NCBI GenBank assembly: GCA_001871435.1
Contig: MNVC01000038.1
Span: forward strand, 1-5,596
Direction: 5' to 3'
DNA: 5,596 nt
From: Candidatus Magasanikbacteria bacterium CG1_02_32_51
GTDB taxonomy: Bacteria > Patescibacteriota > Patescibacteriia > Magasanikbacterales > UBA922
The notes under the pieces were generated by a model. It was not told the DNA's origin and searched no databases. It saw only the letters and a program-made list of their open reading frames with translations. Below are positions 1 to 4,913 of the stretch, in pieces (position 1 is the stretch's first letter; each line of letters starts with the position of its first letter). The translations under genes were made by a program, and so were the position numbers.

Positions 1-486
1 AAAGTAAGCGATGCTTCCAAAGCTATGCTTGAAGTAGAAGACTTTTTTTATGCAATCAGTCAGCTTGCTCAGACTACGATGAGAAATGTTGTAGGAGAAC
101 TTGAACTTGATCAATTGTTGGCCAATAGAGACCAAGCTGCTCAAAGAATTAGAGAATTAGTTGATAAAGCTTCTGATCCTTGGGGTATAAAAGTTGAAGC
201 AGTGGAACTAAAAGATATAACCTTGCCAGATGAGATGCAACGCGTTATTGCCAAACAAGCCGAAGCTGAACGAGAAAGAAGAGCGGTGGTTATCAAATCT
301 GGTGGCGAAGTCCAAGCAGCTGCCAATCTAGCTCAAGCAGCCCAAATGCTCAGTGCTCAGCCTGGGGCTCTACATCTAAGAACATTGAACACTCTAAATG
401 ATCTAAGCTCTGATCAATCAAATACTGTTATTTTTACCATACCTTTGGAAATATTACGAGCTTTAGAAAAAAGTACAAACAAATAA
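1..486 (+). CDS. Slipin/stomatin-like SPFH-domain membrane protein, C-terminal part (5' end outside window)
   Basis: The reading frame is open from base 1 and ends at TAA 484-486, giving 161 residues; the ATG at base 25 is internal. The visible part matches the second half of the SPFH (band 7) fold of slipins. It runs from a stretch with QTTMRNVVGELELDQLLANR and IRELVDKASDPWGIKVEAVELKDITLP, through an Ala/Glu/Arg-rich helix (QRVIAKQAEAERERRAVVIK) that forms the oligomerising coiled coil, to the usual slipin tail with AANLAQAAQML and NTVIFTIPLEILRAL. Family members are anchored by an N-terminal hydrophobic hairpin, which here lies outside the window, and form oligomeric membrane scaffolds often linked to NfeD-type proteases. 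No such partner is visible. The domain order and tail fit slipin better than the HflK/HflC or QmcA branches. The family call is firm; the cellular role is not known from the sequence. Confidence 0.93.
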   Translation, partial: KVSDASKAMLEVEDFFYAISQLAQTTMRNVVGELELDQLLANRDQAAQRIRELVDKASDPWGIKVEAVELKDITLPDEMQRVIAKQAEAERERRAVVIKSGGEVQAAANLAQAAQMLSAQPGALHLRTLNTLNDLSSDQSNTVIFTIPLEILRALEKSTNK

Positions 487-503
487 AAACAACCATACAC
501 TTC

Positions 504-540
504 AAAAAAATGCTGGACTAAAAATCCGGTATTTTTTATT
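504..540 (+). terminator. Intrinsic terminator of the slipin gene
   Basis: Eighteen bases after the stop codon, ATGCTGGA (510-517) pairs with TCCGGTAT (525-532), including two G-U pairs, around a 7-nt loop. T-tract 532-537 follows, and an A-run at 504-510 could extend pairing with the T-run. It is well placed to end the slipin transcript and separate it from the tRNA promoter. Confidence 0.75.
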
Positions 541-547
541 AAGATGT

Positions 548-617
548 TTTGATGGCCAAATTGTTAAATTGTTACATTACTTTCTTTATCTAAACAACAA
601 TTTAGCAATTTGACAAT
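548..617. repeat. Inverted repeat built from degenerate octamers
   Basis: CAAATTGTTAAATTGTT (557-573) is the reverse complement of 596-612 at 16 of 17 positions. The one difference would be a G-U pair in a plus-strand RNA. Both arms have an 8-base period: 556-563, 564-571 and 572-579 on the left; 594-601, 602-609 and 610-617 on the right (the right units all end in CAAT). No gene lies here; the element sits between the slipin terminator and the tRNA promoter. No T-tract follows it, so it is not an obvious terminator. Confidence 0.6.
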
Positions 618-685
618 AAAAAACCAAGTTAAATTAACAAAATGTCTGGATAGAGAAAACTATTCTTAAAACAAAGTACTATTTA

Positions 686-714
686 TTGACAAAAAGCCTT
701 TTTCCCATTATAAT
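686..714 (+). promoter_or_regulatory. Consensus sigma70-type promoter of the tRNA cluster
   Basis: TTGACA (686-691) and TATAAT (709-714) match both consensus hexamers exactly, with the optimal 17-bp spacer. Transcription should begin near 721. The first sequence met is the truncated tRNA-His copy at 746, so the intact tRNA-His and possibly tRNA-Leu would be processed from a longer transcript that starts with the fragment. Confidence 0.88.
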
Positions 715-744
715 ATTTTCTATCCAATACCCAAAAGTCCCTAG

Positions 745-802
745 TGGGGTGGCCATTGTATAATGGTTATTACTTCGGTTTGTGGTACCGACAATACGGG
801 TT
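745..802 (+). pseudogene. Truncated duplicate of tRNA-His (5' part, ends in T loop)
   Basis: These 58 bases are identical to 863-920, the 5' part of the intact tRNA-His 118 bp downstream. The copy holds G-1, the 5' acceptor strand, the D arm, the complete anticodon arm (GTG at 782-784), the variable region and the 5' strand of the T stem. It stops after T-loop position 55, where a 30-bp palindrome begins. It lacks the 3' T-stem and acceptor strands and therefore cannot form a mature tRNA. It is closest to the promoter, so it is probably transcribed. The 13 bases just upstream match those upstream of the intact copy at only 9 positions, while the tRNA body is perfect. That hints at a duplication whose body was homogenised, or at a recent event in diverged flanks. 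Confidence 0.85.
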
Positions 803-832
803 TCCGCCCAAGGCGGATCCGCCTTGGGCGGA
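803..832. repeat. Perfect 30-bp palindrome in the tRNA cluster
   Basis: Arm TCCGCCCAAGGCGGA (803-817) is followed at once by its exact reverse complement (818-832), with no spacer. It is GC-rich in an AT-rich setting and starts exactly where the truncated tRNA-His copy stops matching. Almost the same arm recurs at 3775-3789 and, as reverse complement, at 3843-3857, so this is one copy of a dispersed repeat. Whether it is mobile or acts as an RNA processing or termination structure cannot be told from one window. Confidence 0.85.
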
Positions 833-865
833 CAATTCTCTTTACAAATAAAAAGTTCTTTCTGG

Positions 866-941
866 GGTGGCCATTGTATAATGGTTATTACTTCGGTTTG
901 TGGTACCGACAATACGGGTTCAATTCCCGTTGGCCACCCCA
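866..941 (+). tRNA. tRNA-His (anticodon GTG)
   Basis: A full cloverleaf is readable. The acceptor GTGGCCA (867-873) pairs with TGGCCAC (931-937). The anticodon stem is TCGGT (893-897) with ACCGA (905-909), around loop TTGTGGT with anticodon GTG at 900-902. The T stem is ACGGG (914-918) with CCCGT (926-930), loop TTCAATT. The extra G at 866 faces C73 (938), the G-1:C73 identity pair read by histidyl-tRNA synthetase. CCA appears to be encoded (939-941). The D stem is short, with a mismatch at 13-22. The gene decodes CAC and CAU codons. Upstream lies a broken duplicate of its own 5' part. Confidence 0.95.
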
Positions 942-994
942 GAGTGAATTTTGTTTATATTATATAAAAAAATAAAAACGTTCTAATTTTATAC

Positions 995-1078
995 GCCGCG
1001 GTGGTGAAACTGGTATACACGAGGGACTTAAAATCCCTTGACAGTAATGTCGTGCGGGTTCAATTCCCGCCCGCGGTA
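995..1078 (+). tRNA. tRNA-Leu (anticodon TAA)
   Basis: The acceptor GCCGCGG (995-1001) pairs with CCGCGGT (1071-1077), with a G1-U72 wobble and discriminator A73 at 1078. The anticodon stem AGGGA (1022-1026) pairs with TCCCT (1034-1038) around loop CTTAAAA, giving anticodon TAA (1029-1031). The long variable arm (GACA 1040-1043 with TGTC 1048-1051) is the class II hallmark of leucine tRNAs. The T stem is GCGGG with CCCGC around TTCAATT. It decodes UUA and UUG. CCA is not encoded after A73, unlike the neighbouring tRNA-His, so this tRNA needs a CCA-adding enzyme. It may share the tRNA-His transcript; the 53-bp gap holds no clear promoter. Confidence 0.95.
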
Positions 1079-1113
1079 CGCTAATCATTGAAAAATATCT
1101 TTAAACTCTAAAC

Positions 1114-1144
1114 TATTCTAATTTAGAATATTTTGTGATATAAT
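1114..1144 (+). promoter_or_regulatory. Toxin-antitoxin promoter with overlapping 17-bp palindrome (candidate operator)
   Basis: TATAAT at 1139-1144 is preceded by TG at 1136-1137, an extended -10 (TGnTATAAT). The -35 position holds only a weak match (TTCTAA, 1116-1121). The palindrome TATTCTAATTTAGAATA (1114-1130) covers the -35 region and part of the spacer. A symmetric site in this position is what autoregulated toxin-antitoxin operons usually have, so it is a good operator candidate. Binding is inferred, not shown. Confidence 0.65.
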
Positions 1145-1171
1145 ACTTACAAAGATAAAATAAGGTAAAAT

Positions 1172-1666
1172 ATGCCTAAAATTAACGAAAAAAAATATCA
1201 AGAAGTTATCTTATATCTTGCTGAAAAACTTGGTGGCGAGATAAAAGGTAAAAAAAAGCTAGCGAAATTACTATATTTCGTTGATTTTGATTTTTTTGAA
1301 AAATTTCAAAAATCAATTACAGATGATATATATAAGGCGTTGCCAATGGGTCCTTTCCCTATTACTATGGAAAAAGTAATTACAGACATGGTAAATGAAA
1401 AAAAGATTATTATAAAATTAGAAAAAGCAAGACCTGATTATAATCCAACTGAAATTTATAAAGCTAAAGAAAAATTTAAAGAAGTCTTTTCAAAAGATGA
1501 ACAAGAAATATTAGATAGGGTTGTTTTGAAATATGGGCATCTTACAGGTAAACAATTGGAAGATTTGACTCATGCCGAAGCTCCATATATTGGCACGGCT
1601 CCTAATCAAGAAATAGCTTATGAGCTGACTTTTTATCGAGGTACTAATTTAGACGAAGATGCTTAA
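1172..1666 (+). CDS. Panacea (SocA-like, DUF4065) domain antitoxin
   Basis: This 164-residue protein fits a Panacea domain over nearly its whole length. Features are an N-terminal helix, KKLAKLLYFVDFDFF (28-42), the MGPFP turn (59-63; the family usually has a GP here) and LTGKQLEDLTHAEAPY (124-139). Panacea proteins are antitoxins in PanAT-type systems that neutralise unrelated toxins; the founding member, SocA of Caulobacter, also delivers its toxin SocB to ClpXP. No separate DNA-binding domain is visible, so any autoregulation would use the Panacea fold or the toxin complex. The start is supported by an AAGG ribosome site (1162-1165) six bases upstream and by the promoter at 1139-1144. The stop overlaps the next gene's start by 8 bp, and antitoxin-first order is typical. 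The family is clear; pairing with the downstream protein is inferred from the overlap. Confidence 0.85.
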   Translation: MPKINEKKYQEVILYLAEKLGGEIKGKKKLAKLLYFVDFDFFEKFQKSITDDIYKALPMGPFPITMEKVITDMVNEKKIIIKLEKARPDYNPTEIYKAKEKFKEVFSKDEQEILDRVVLKYGHLTGKQLEDLTHAEAPYIGTAPNQEIAYELTFYRGTNLDEDA

Positions 1667-2024
1667 TTTTATTTTTCATCCTCATTTTGAAAAAGAAGCC
1701 GCCAGTATAAAACGGCGGTTTCCTTTTTTTGAAGCGGGTTTAGAATCATTTAAGAGAATCTGTGAGGTTCATTTTGATCCAATAAATCCAAAGCAGGTAA
1801 TTGCACCTGCTAAACTACATAGAGTAAGGTGTTTTGAAAGTTTCACTATTTGGAAAGTAGAACTAGCAGTCAAAAATTTGCGTTCTAATCAGTTTCCTAG
1901 AGTTTGGTTTGCTATTCGCGGAGCTACGGTCGCATTCTTGTGTGTTGCTACTCATATTGATAATCATGATGATAATACAATGAACAAAAAAGTAGAGGTT
2001 TTGGTTGATTCAATTTTTAATTAA
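1659..2024 (+). CDS. RelE/ParE-like toxin candidate paired with the Panacea antitoxin
   Basis: This small protein of 121 residues starts inside the last codons of the antitoxin gene (ATGCTTAA overlap, 1659-1666), so the two are translationally coupled and no separate promoter is needed. Its layout resembles RelE/ParE-superfamily mRNA interferases: FHPHFEKEAASIKRRFPFF (6-24) as the first strand and helices, a basic centre with KLHRV (52-56) and IWKVELAVKN (64-73), PRVWFAI (80-86) as core strands, and a last strand FLCVATHIDNHDDN (93-106), like the RelE C-terminal strand. Candidate active residues are R55, K66, R81, H99 and D101, by pattern only. If RelE-like, it would cut mRNA and be held inactive by the Panacea protein. 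It ends with a TTTTTAATTAAAAA palindrome (2014-2027) over the stop codon. The fold call is moderate; role as the toxin partner is fairly likely from position. Confidence 0.65.
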   Translation: MLNFIFHPHFEKEAASIKRRFPFFEAGLESFKRICEVHFDPINPKQVIAPAKLHRVRCFESFTIWKVELAVKNLRSNQFPRVWFAIRGATVAFLCVATHIDNHDDNTMNKKVEVLVDSIFN

Positions 2025-2097
2025 AAACATTGGCACGCGCGTAAAACACGCAACGAAAAAACCCAACTTGGCGAGAAAGATGGCTGGCAAAAATTAA

Positions 2098-2196
2098 TCA
2101 TGGTGTTGTTGCAGCAAATACATTAGCTGTTCCAGTTAGATTAAACAAAAATGCAACCAAAAATGCAACTACTGAAGCCTTCTTAAATATTTTCAT
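2098..2196 (-). pseudogene. Signal-peptide-only stub, likely remnant of an exported protein gene
   Basis: A 32-codon frame (ATG 2194-2196, TGA 2098-2100) encodes a textbook Sec signal peptide. A basic start (MKIFKK) leads into a hydrophobic core (VVAFLVAFLF), a polar region and a cleavage site at VFA-A. Only about four residues (ATTP) follow before the stop. Reading on in this frame or the next gives no recognisable mature domain before further stops. No clear Shine-Dalgarno sequence precedes it. A weak stem with a T-run (minus strand, about 2091 to 2067) could end a transcript. It converges with the toxin-antitoxin operon. Most likely it is the 5' relic of a secreted protein gene cut by a rearrangement; a genuine micro-peptide is possible but less likely. 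Confidence 0.55.
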
Positions 2197-2532
2197 ATAT
2201 TTAATTTTATGATTATCCAAATTAAATATATAAAAATATTTATTTAGAATTAATTATTTTAAAAATTTTTTATAATTTATCAAACTTATAACTTGAATAT
2301 TTCAACCTATATGTATGAATTACCAATATTTCGAAAGTGTAAGATAGAAAAATCCTTATATATATTCTATCAACCAATACAAACTCTAACATAGAATATA
2401 CACTAAACCAGTACTTTTGTATATCAACTTGTTATAAAACATAATAATAAAATTTCTAAATTAAAAAACTGTTTTTATTTCACAGACCGTTTTTTTAAAT
2501 GACTTTATGGACTTTATGAACTTTTAACTCTT
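2197..2532. other. AT-rich gene-free gap
   Basis: No coding frame is convincing here. The stretch contains a 7-bp inverted repeat (GATAGAA 2343-2349 with TTCTATC 2365-2371), a weak possible minus-strand promoter for the signal-peptide stub inside the AT tracts near 2240-2285, a hairpin with flanking A/T runs at 2463-2496 that may terminate the permease transcript, and two copies of GACTTTATG (2501-2519). Otherwise it is low-complexity AT sequence. Confidence 0.6.
2463..2496 (-). terminator. Possible weak terminator after the AI-2E family permease gene
   Basis: Read on the minus strand, CTGT (2485-2482) pairs with ACAG (2472-2469), loop about 9 nt, followed by a run of six T (2468-2463). An A-run at 2496-2490 could pair with that T-run with a bulge. 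The stem is short, so the call is tentative. It lies about 40 bp past the permease stop codon. Confidence 0.35.
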
Positions 2533-3600
2533 CTAATTATCATCCAAATCTTCCTTGTAATAATGTTCATAAATAACCATCACCGATAGATACAAAGCAG
2601 CCAGTACTGGACCAATCACAAAACCAGAAATACCAAACATTAACAGTCCGCCAATAGTACTAAAAAATACCAACAATGGATGCATCTGAGTATCTTTGCC
2701 AATCAAAGGTGGACGTAAAAAATTGTCTATAACACTAATAAGAAGAGCTCCAATAAGAAGGACAATAGCTTGCCAGATATTACCAAAAGCAAGCATTATT
2801 ATAGCAGCCGGTATGAGTACAATAGAAGTACCAACAGCCGGAATAATAGCTATAAGCACCATAATGACACCCCAAACAAAAGCACCTTTTATACCAGTAA
2901 CCCAAAACAACATTCCACTCAAAGTACCTTGGATACCACCAATAATCAAAGTACTTTTCAAAGTGGCTCTAACAGTGGAAGTAAATCTACTATACAATTT
3001 TACCTCATAATCACTACCCAAAGGTGAAATTTTTTTAAACCAATCTAATAATTTTTGACCATCTTTGAAGAAATAATACAAAGTATAAAACATGATAAAC
3101 AAAGTCAAGACAAAACTAATAGAATTTTGCGTAATACTCTTTATACTATTAAAAAGTACGCTACTCACCCACTTGGTAGCTTGTGTAGCATAAGTTGTCC
3201 AATCTTGTTTGATACTTTCCAAATAAGGAGCCAACGGAGTTTTTTGGAGCCAAGTAGAGACTTGCTCAGGATTTTGGAACAAACTAGTTTTTGAAACATC
3301 ATCATACAAAGCTATTGATTTACCCACTAGCATAATAGACAAAATAGTCAAAGGTATAAAAATTAAAAAGAAAACTGACAAAACAGAAGCAAAAGCGCTT
3401 GCTCCATTACTTTTAAAAAATTTCAAAAACCTATTATAAAATGGTGAGAAAATAATAGCAATTACTCCCGCCCAAAAAATAGGATAAACAAAAGGTTTCA
3501 AAATATAAATAACAGACAAACTCAAAATGATAATAAGACCAAAGAAAAAAATAGAACGCATTTTGTCAAAACTTACTCTACTTGTTTTATTAGGAGACAT
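2533..3600 (-). CDS. AI-2E family (UPF0118/PerM-type) membrane transporter
   Basis: The protein has 355 residues, the usual length for this family, and is very hydrophobic. Membrane segments are visible at about 15-52 (two), 68-92, 158-178, 214-236, 238-262, 262-292 and 306-344, with the typical soluble stretch between the third and fourth (about 93-157). Family signatures are IPAVGTSIVLIPA (253-265), DNFLRPPLIGKDTQMHPL (292-309) followed by a GG pair (317-318), and FVIGPVLAALY (327-337). Members include TqsA, linked to autoinducer-2 export, and permeases for other small molecules or ions. The substrate cannot be told here and AI-2 transport should not be assumed. No Shine-Dalgarno sequence precedes the ATG; an in-frame Met at residue 14 is an alternative start that would still keep all membrane segments. 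It has its own promoter (3630-3635) and is not in an operon with its neighbours. Confidence 0.93.
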   Translation of the reverse strand: MSPNKTSRVSFDKMRSIFFFGLIIILSLSVIYILKPFVYPIFWAGVIAIIFSPFYNRFLKFFKSNGASAFASVLSVFFLIFIPLTILSIMLVGKSIALYDDVSKTSLFQNPEQVSTWLQKTPLAPYLESIKQDWTTYATQATKWVSSVLFNSIKSITQNSISFVLTLFIMFYTLYYFFKDGQKLLDWFKKISPLGSDYEVKLYSRFTSTVRATLKSTLIIGGIQGTLSGMLFWVTGIKGAFVWGVIMVLIAIIPAVGTSIVLIPAAIIMLAFGNIWQAIVLLIGALLISVIDNFLRPPLIGKDTQMHPLLVFFSTIGGLLMFGISGFVIGPVLAALYLSVMVIYEHYYKEDLDDN

Positions 3601-3629
3601 AAATATTTTTTAAAAAATTATCTACATTT

Positions 3630-3656
3630 AGTATAACACAATTTTTATCACCTGAA
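3630..3656 (-). promoter_or_regulatory. Extended -10 promoter of the AI-2E family permease gene
   Basis: On the minus strand TATACT (3635-3630) is preceded by TGT (3638-3636), making an extended -10. The -35 position 17 bp upstream reads only TGTTCA. Transcription would start near 3622, leaving a leader of about 22 nt without a ribosome-binding site. The -35 region lies in the first units of an 8-bp-period tandem repeat. Confidence 0.6.
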
Positions 3657-3714
3657 CACCTCAACACTTGATCACCTAATCACTACAACACTGGAACACT
3701 GGAACACTAAAATA
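3643..3714. repeat. Degenerate tandem repeat with exact 8-bp period
   Basis: From 3651 the sequence divides without gaps into octamers: CCTGAACA, CCTCAACA, CTTGATCA, CCTAATCA, CTACAACA, CTGGAACA and CTGGAACA again (to 3706). Weaker units flank on both sides (3643-3650 and 3707-3714). The consensus is CYNNAWCA. Spacing is perfectly kept while the middle bases drift. The array runs directly into the permease promoter. Confidence 0.75.
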
Positions 3715-3772
3715 AGTAAGCTAAATAGAATAGGTCAAATAAGATTTAAGGAACAAAATACAAGATACAACC

Positions 3773-3859
3773 TGTCCGCCTTGGGTGGAACAAATTTCAA
3801 ATTACAAAATCCAAATATCAAATTTAATCATTTGATATTGATTCCTCCCAAGGCGGACA
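3773..3859. repeat. Compound inverted repeat sharing arms with the tRNA-cluster palindrome
   Basis: The outer arms 3773-3790 and 3842-3859 pair over 18 positions with one mismatch (3786/3846). Each arm contains a match to TCCGCCTTGGG(C/T)GGA, the half-site of the palindrome at 803-832. Inside is a second perfect hairpin, AATATCAAAT (3814-3823) with ATTTGATATT (3830-3839), loop 6 nt. A further 12-bp inverted match links 3790-3801 with 3875-3886. With the octamer array it fills the gap between the permease promoter and the pseudouridine synthase stop; no gene fits here. It looks like a small non-coding palindromic element; no target duplication is evident. Confidence 0.75.
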
Positions 3860-3910
3860 AGTTGACATTTGAGCTTTGAAATTTGTAATTTTTGTAAAGA
3901 CTTTTGACTC

Positions 3911-4651
3911 TCAAACAATTTTATCTCTAGTTACAAATTTCCATCTACCAACAGGCATCACCCCCAATGTTAATTTGTTTATTCTACTACGACGAAGAGT
4001 CATAACATTATAACCAATATTGCCAAACATTTTTCTAATTTGCCTATTTTTTCCTTCTTTCAAAATCGCCGTGATTACGGCACATCTACCTTTTTTAAAT
4101 TCTTTGACAATTTCTATTCCTTGAACATAGCCACTAGTTATTTTCATTCCTGTAGTCAATATTTTTTTAGCATCTTTAGTCAGAAATCCATCTATAGTAA
4201 TTTCGTATTCTTTTTCATGCTCATATCTAGGATGAGTGATTTCATTGGTCAATTCACCATCATTGGTAAGAAGTACCAGACCTTCGGAATCTTTGTCTAG
4301 TCGTCCCACAGGATAGACTCGCGTCTGCAATGTTCTACCTTTAGTTAGACAATTATTTTCTGTCAAAAGATCTAACACAGACATGCCCTGTTCACTTGAA
4401 GAGCTAGTAATATAGCCAACAGGTTTATTGAGTGCAATATATATTTTGCTATTATTATCTTCTCTATTTTTTGGCACAAAATATTTTACTGACAAAACTT
4501 CTACTTTGTCTTTTTCTGGATCTACTTTTGTACCCATCTCAATCACTAATTTTCCATTTACCTTGACTTTTTTAGCCAAAATAAGCTCTTCAGCCTTACG
4601 ACGAGAACATATTCCCATATTGGACATGTGTTTTTGGAGACGAACGAGCAT
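3911..4651 (-). CDS. Pseudouridine synthase, RsuA/RluB/RluF family
   Basis: The enzyme turns a uridine in RNA, most likely 23S rRNA, into pseudouridine. Residues 3-50 form an S4 RNA-binding domain (LQKHMSNMGICSRRKAEELI, then VKVNGK). The catalytic domain follows: YIALNKPVGYITS (71-83), the motif VGRLDKDSEGLVLLTNDGEL (115-134) with catalytic Asp119, HEKEYEI (145-151), EGKNRQIRKMF (199-209) and a C-terminal RSRINKLTLGVMPVGRW (221-237). The HEKEY stretch and the RINKLTLGVMPVG tail look closer to RluF (Psi2604) than to RluB (Psi2605), but the exact target nucleotide is uncertain, so no symbol is given. At 246 residues it has the normal core length without the long basic tail of E. coli RluF. The start fits the S4 domain beginning; there is no clear Shine-Dalgarno sequence and the inferred leader is only about 10 nt. 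Confidence 0.93.
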   Translation of the reverse strand: MLVRLQKHMSNMGICSRRKAEELILAKKVKVNGKLVIEMGTKVDPEKDKVEVLSVKYFVPKNREDNNSKIYIALNKPVGYITSSSSEQGMSVLDLLTENNCLTKGRTLQTRVYPVGRLDKDSEGLVLLTNDGELTNEITHPRYEHEKEYEITIDGFLTKDAKKILTTGMKITSGYVQGIEIVKEFKKGRCAVITAILKEGKNRQIRKMFGNIGYNVMTLRRSRINKLTLGVMPVGRWKFVTRDKIV

Positions 4652-4668
4652 AGTTTCAAAAATATCTA

Positions 4669-4690
4669 ATTATAGGAGCATTTTAATGCT
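4669..4690 (-). promoter_or_regulatory. Putative -10 element of the pseudouridine synthase gene with adjacent palindrome
   Basis: On the minus strand TATAAT (4674-4669) lies 17 bp before the ATG, which would place the start site about 10 nt upstream of it, a nearly leaderless mRNA. No good -35 is present at 17 bp. The palindrome AGCATTTTAATGCT (4677-4690) fills most of the would-be spacer and might bind a regulator; this is speculative. Confidence 0.5.
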
Positions 4691-4692
4691 TT

Positions 4693-4736
4693 AATATTTT
4701 TCAGCCTTAGGCTGATTAGCCTGTGGCTAAAATATT
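4693..4736. repeat. Cruciform-type palindrome with two inner hairpins
   Basis: The outer arms AATATTTT (4693-4700) and AAAATATT (4729-4736) enclose two neighbouring hairpins. The first is TCAGCC (4701-4706) with GGCTGA (4710-4715), loop TTA; the second is TTAGCC (4716-4721) with GGCTAA (4725-4730), loop TGT. The two hairpin units also pair with each other, so a single long stem is an alternative fold. It sits upstream of the pseudouridine synthase promoter and has no T-tract of terminator type after the hairpins. Confidence 0.7.
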
Positions 4737-4842
4737 TTTATATTTTAATAAAAATAAATGGAGATAAAATAGAGATAATTAAGCTAACTCAAAAAAATAT
4801 TCATAAGTATTTGTGTTTATTCGTGTTATCCACAAATGTTTC

Positions 4843-4870
4843 AAAAAAATACCCCTAAAAAAGAGGCATA
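4843..4870 (-). terminator. Intrinsic terminator of the small hypothetical gene
   Basis: Read on the minus strand, ATGCCTC (4869-4863) pairs with GGGGTAT (4855-4849), with two G-U pairs and a T-rich 7-nt loop, followed by a run of T (4848-4843). It lies about 45 bp after the stop codon at 4914 and separates this gene from the pseudouridine synthase. Confidence 0.75.
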
Positions 4871-4913
4871 AAAAATCTTATTTTTTTATTATATTACATT
4901 TTTTAAATACTAA

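Noticed and set aside
763..975. Two overlapping plus-strand reading frames and one minus-strand frame across the tRNA-His repeat
   Set aside because: They are translations of the duplicated tRNA sequence and palindrome; they have no family resemblance or ribosome site.
2036..2056. GC-rich hairpin GCGT/ACGC after the toxin gene as its terminator
   Set aside because: The stem has only 4 bp and an A-run, not a T-run, follows on the plus strand.
2696..3294. Plus-strand reading frames opposite the permease gene
   Set aside because: They are antisense shadows of a clear membrane-protein gene, with Asn/Ser/Thr-rich or Ile-rich translations of no known type.
3643..3859. CRISPR-like array
   Set aside because: The octamers are contiguous without spacers and the palindromic arms occur only as one inverted pair; no cas gene is present.
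3911..4651. Recoded TGA (glycine) as in Gracilibacteria
   Set aside because: The pseudouridine synthase and the IS110 transposase both end at TGA at the expected C-terminus, so TGA works as stop here.
4826..4834. Perfect DnaA-box sequence TTATCCACA, plus a near match TGTGGACAA (complement) at 5349-5357
   Set aside because: Two single boxes 500 bp apart, without dnaA, dnaN or a box cluster, are expected by chance or belong to other repeats; not evidence for an origin.
4806..4840. Inverted repeat ATTTGTG/CACAAAT with a 15-nt loop as a terminator or riboswitch
   Set aside because: There is no T-tract after it, and it lies downstream of the better terminator at 4843-4870 for the minus-strand gene; no aptamer pattern is recognisable.
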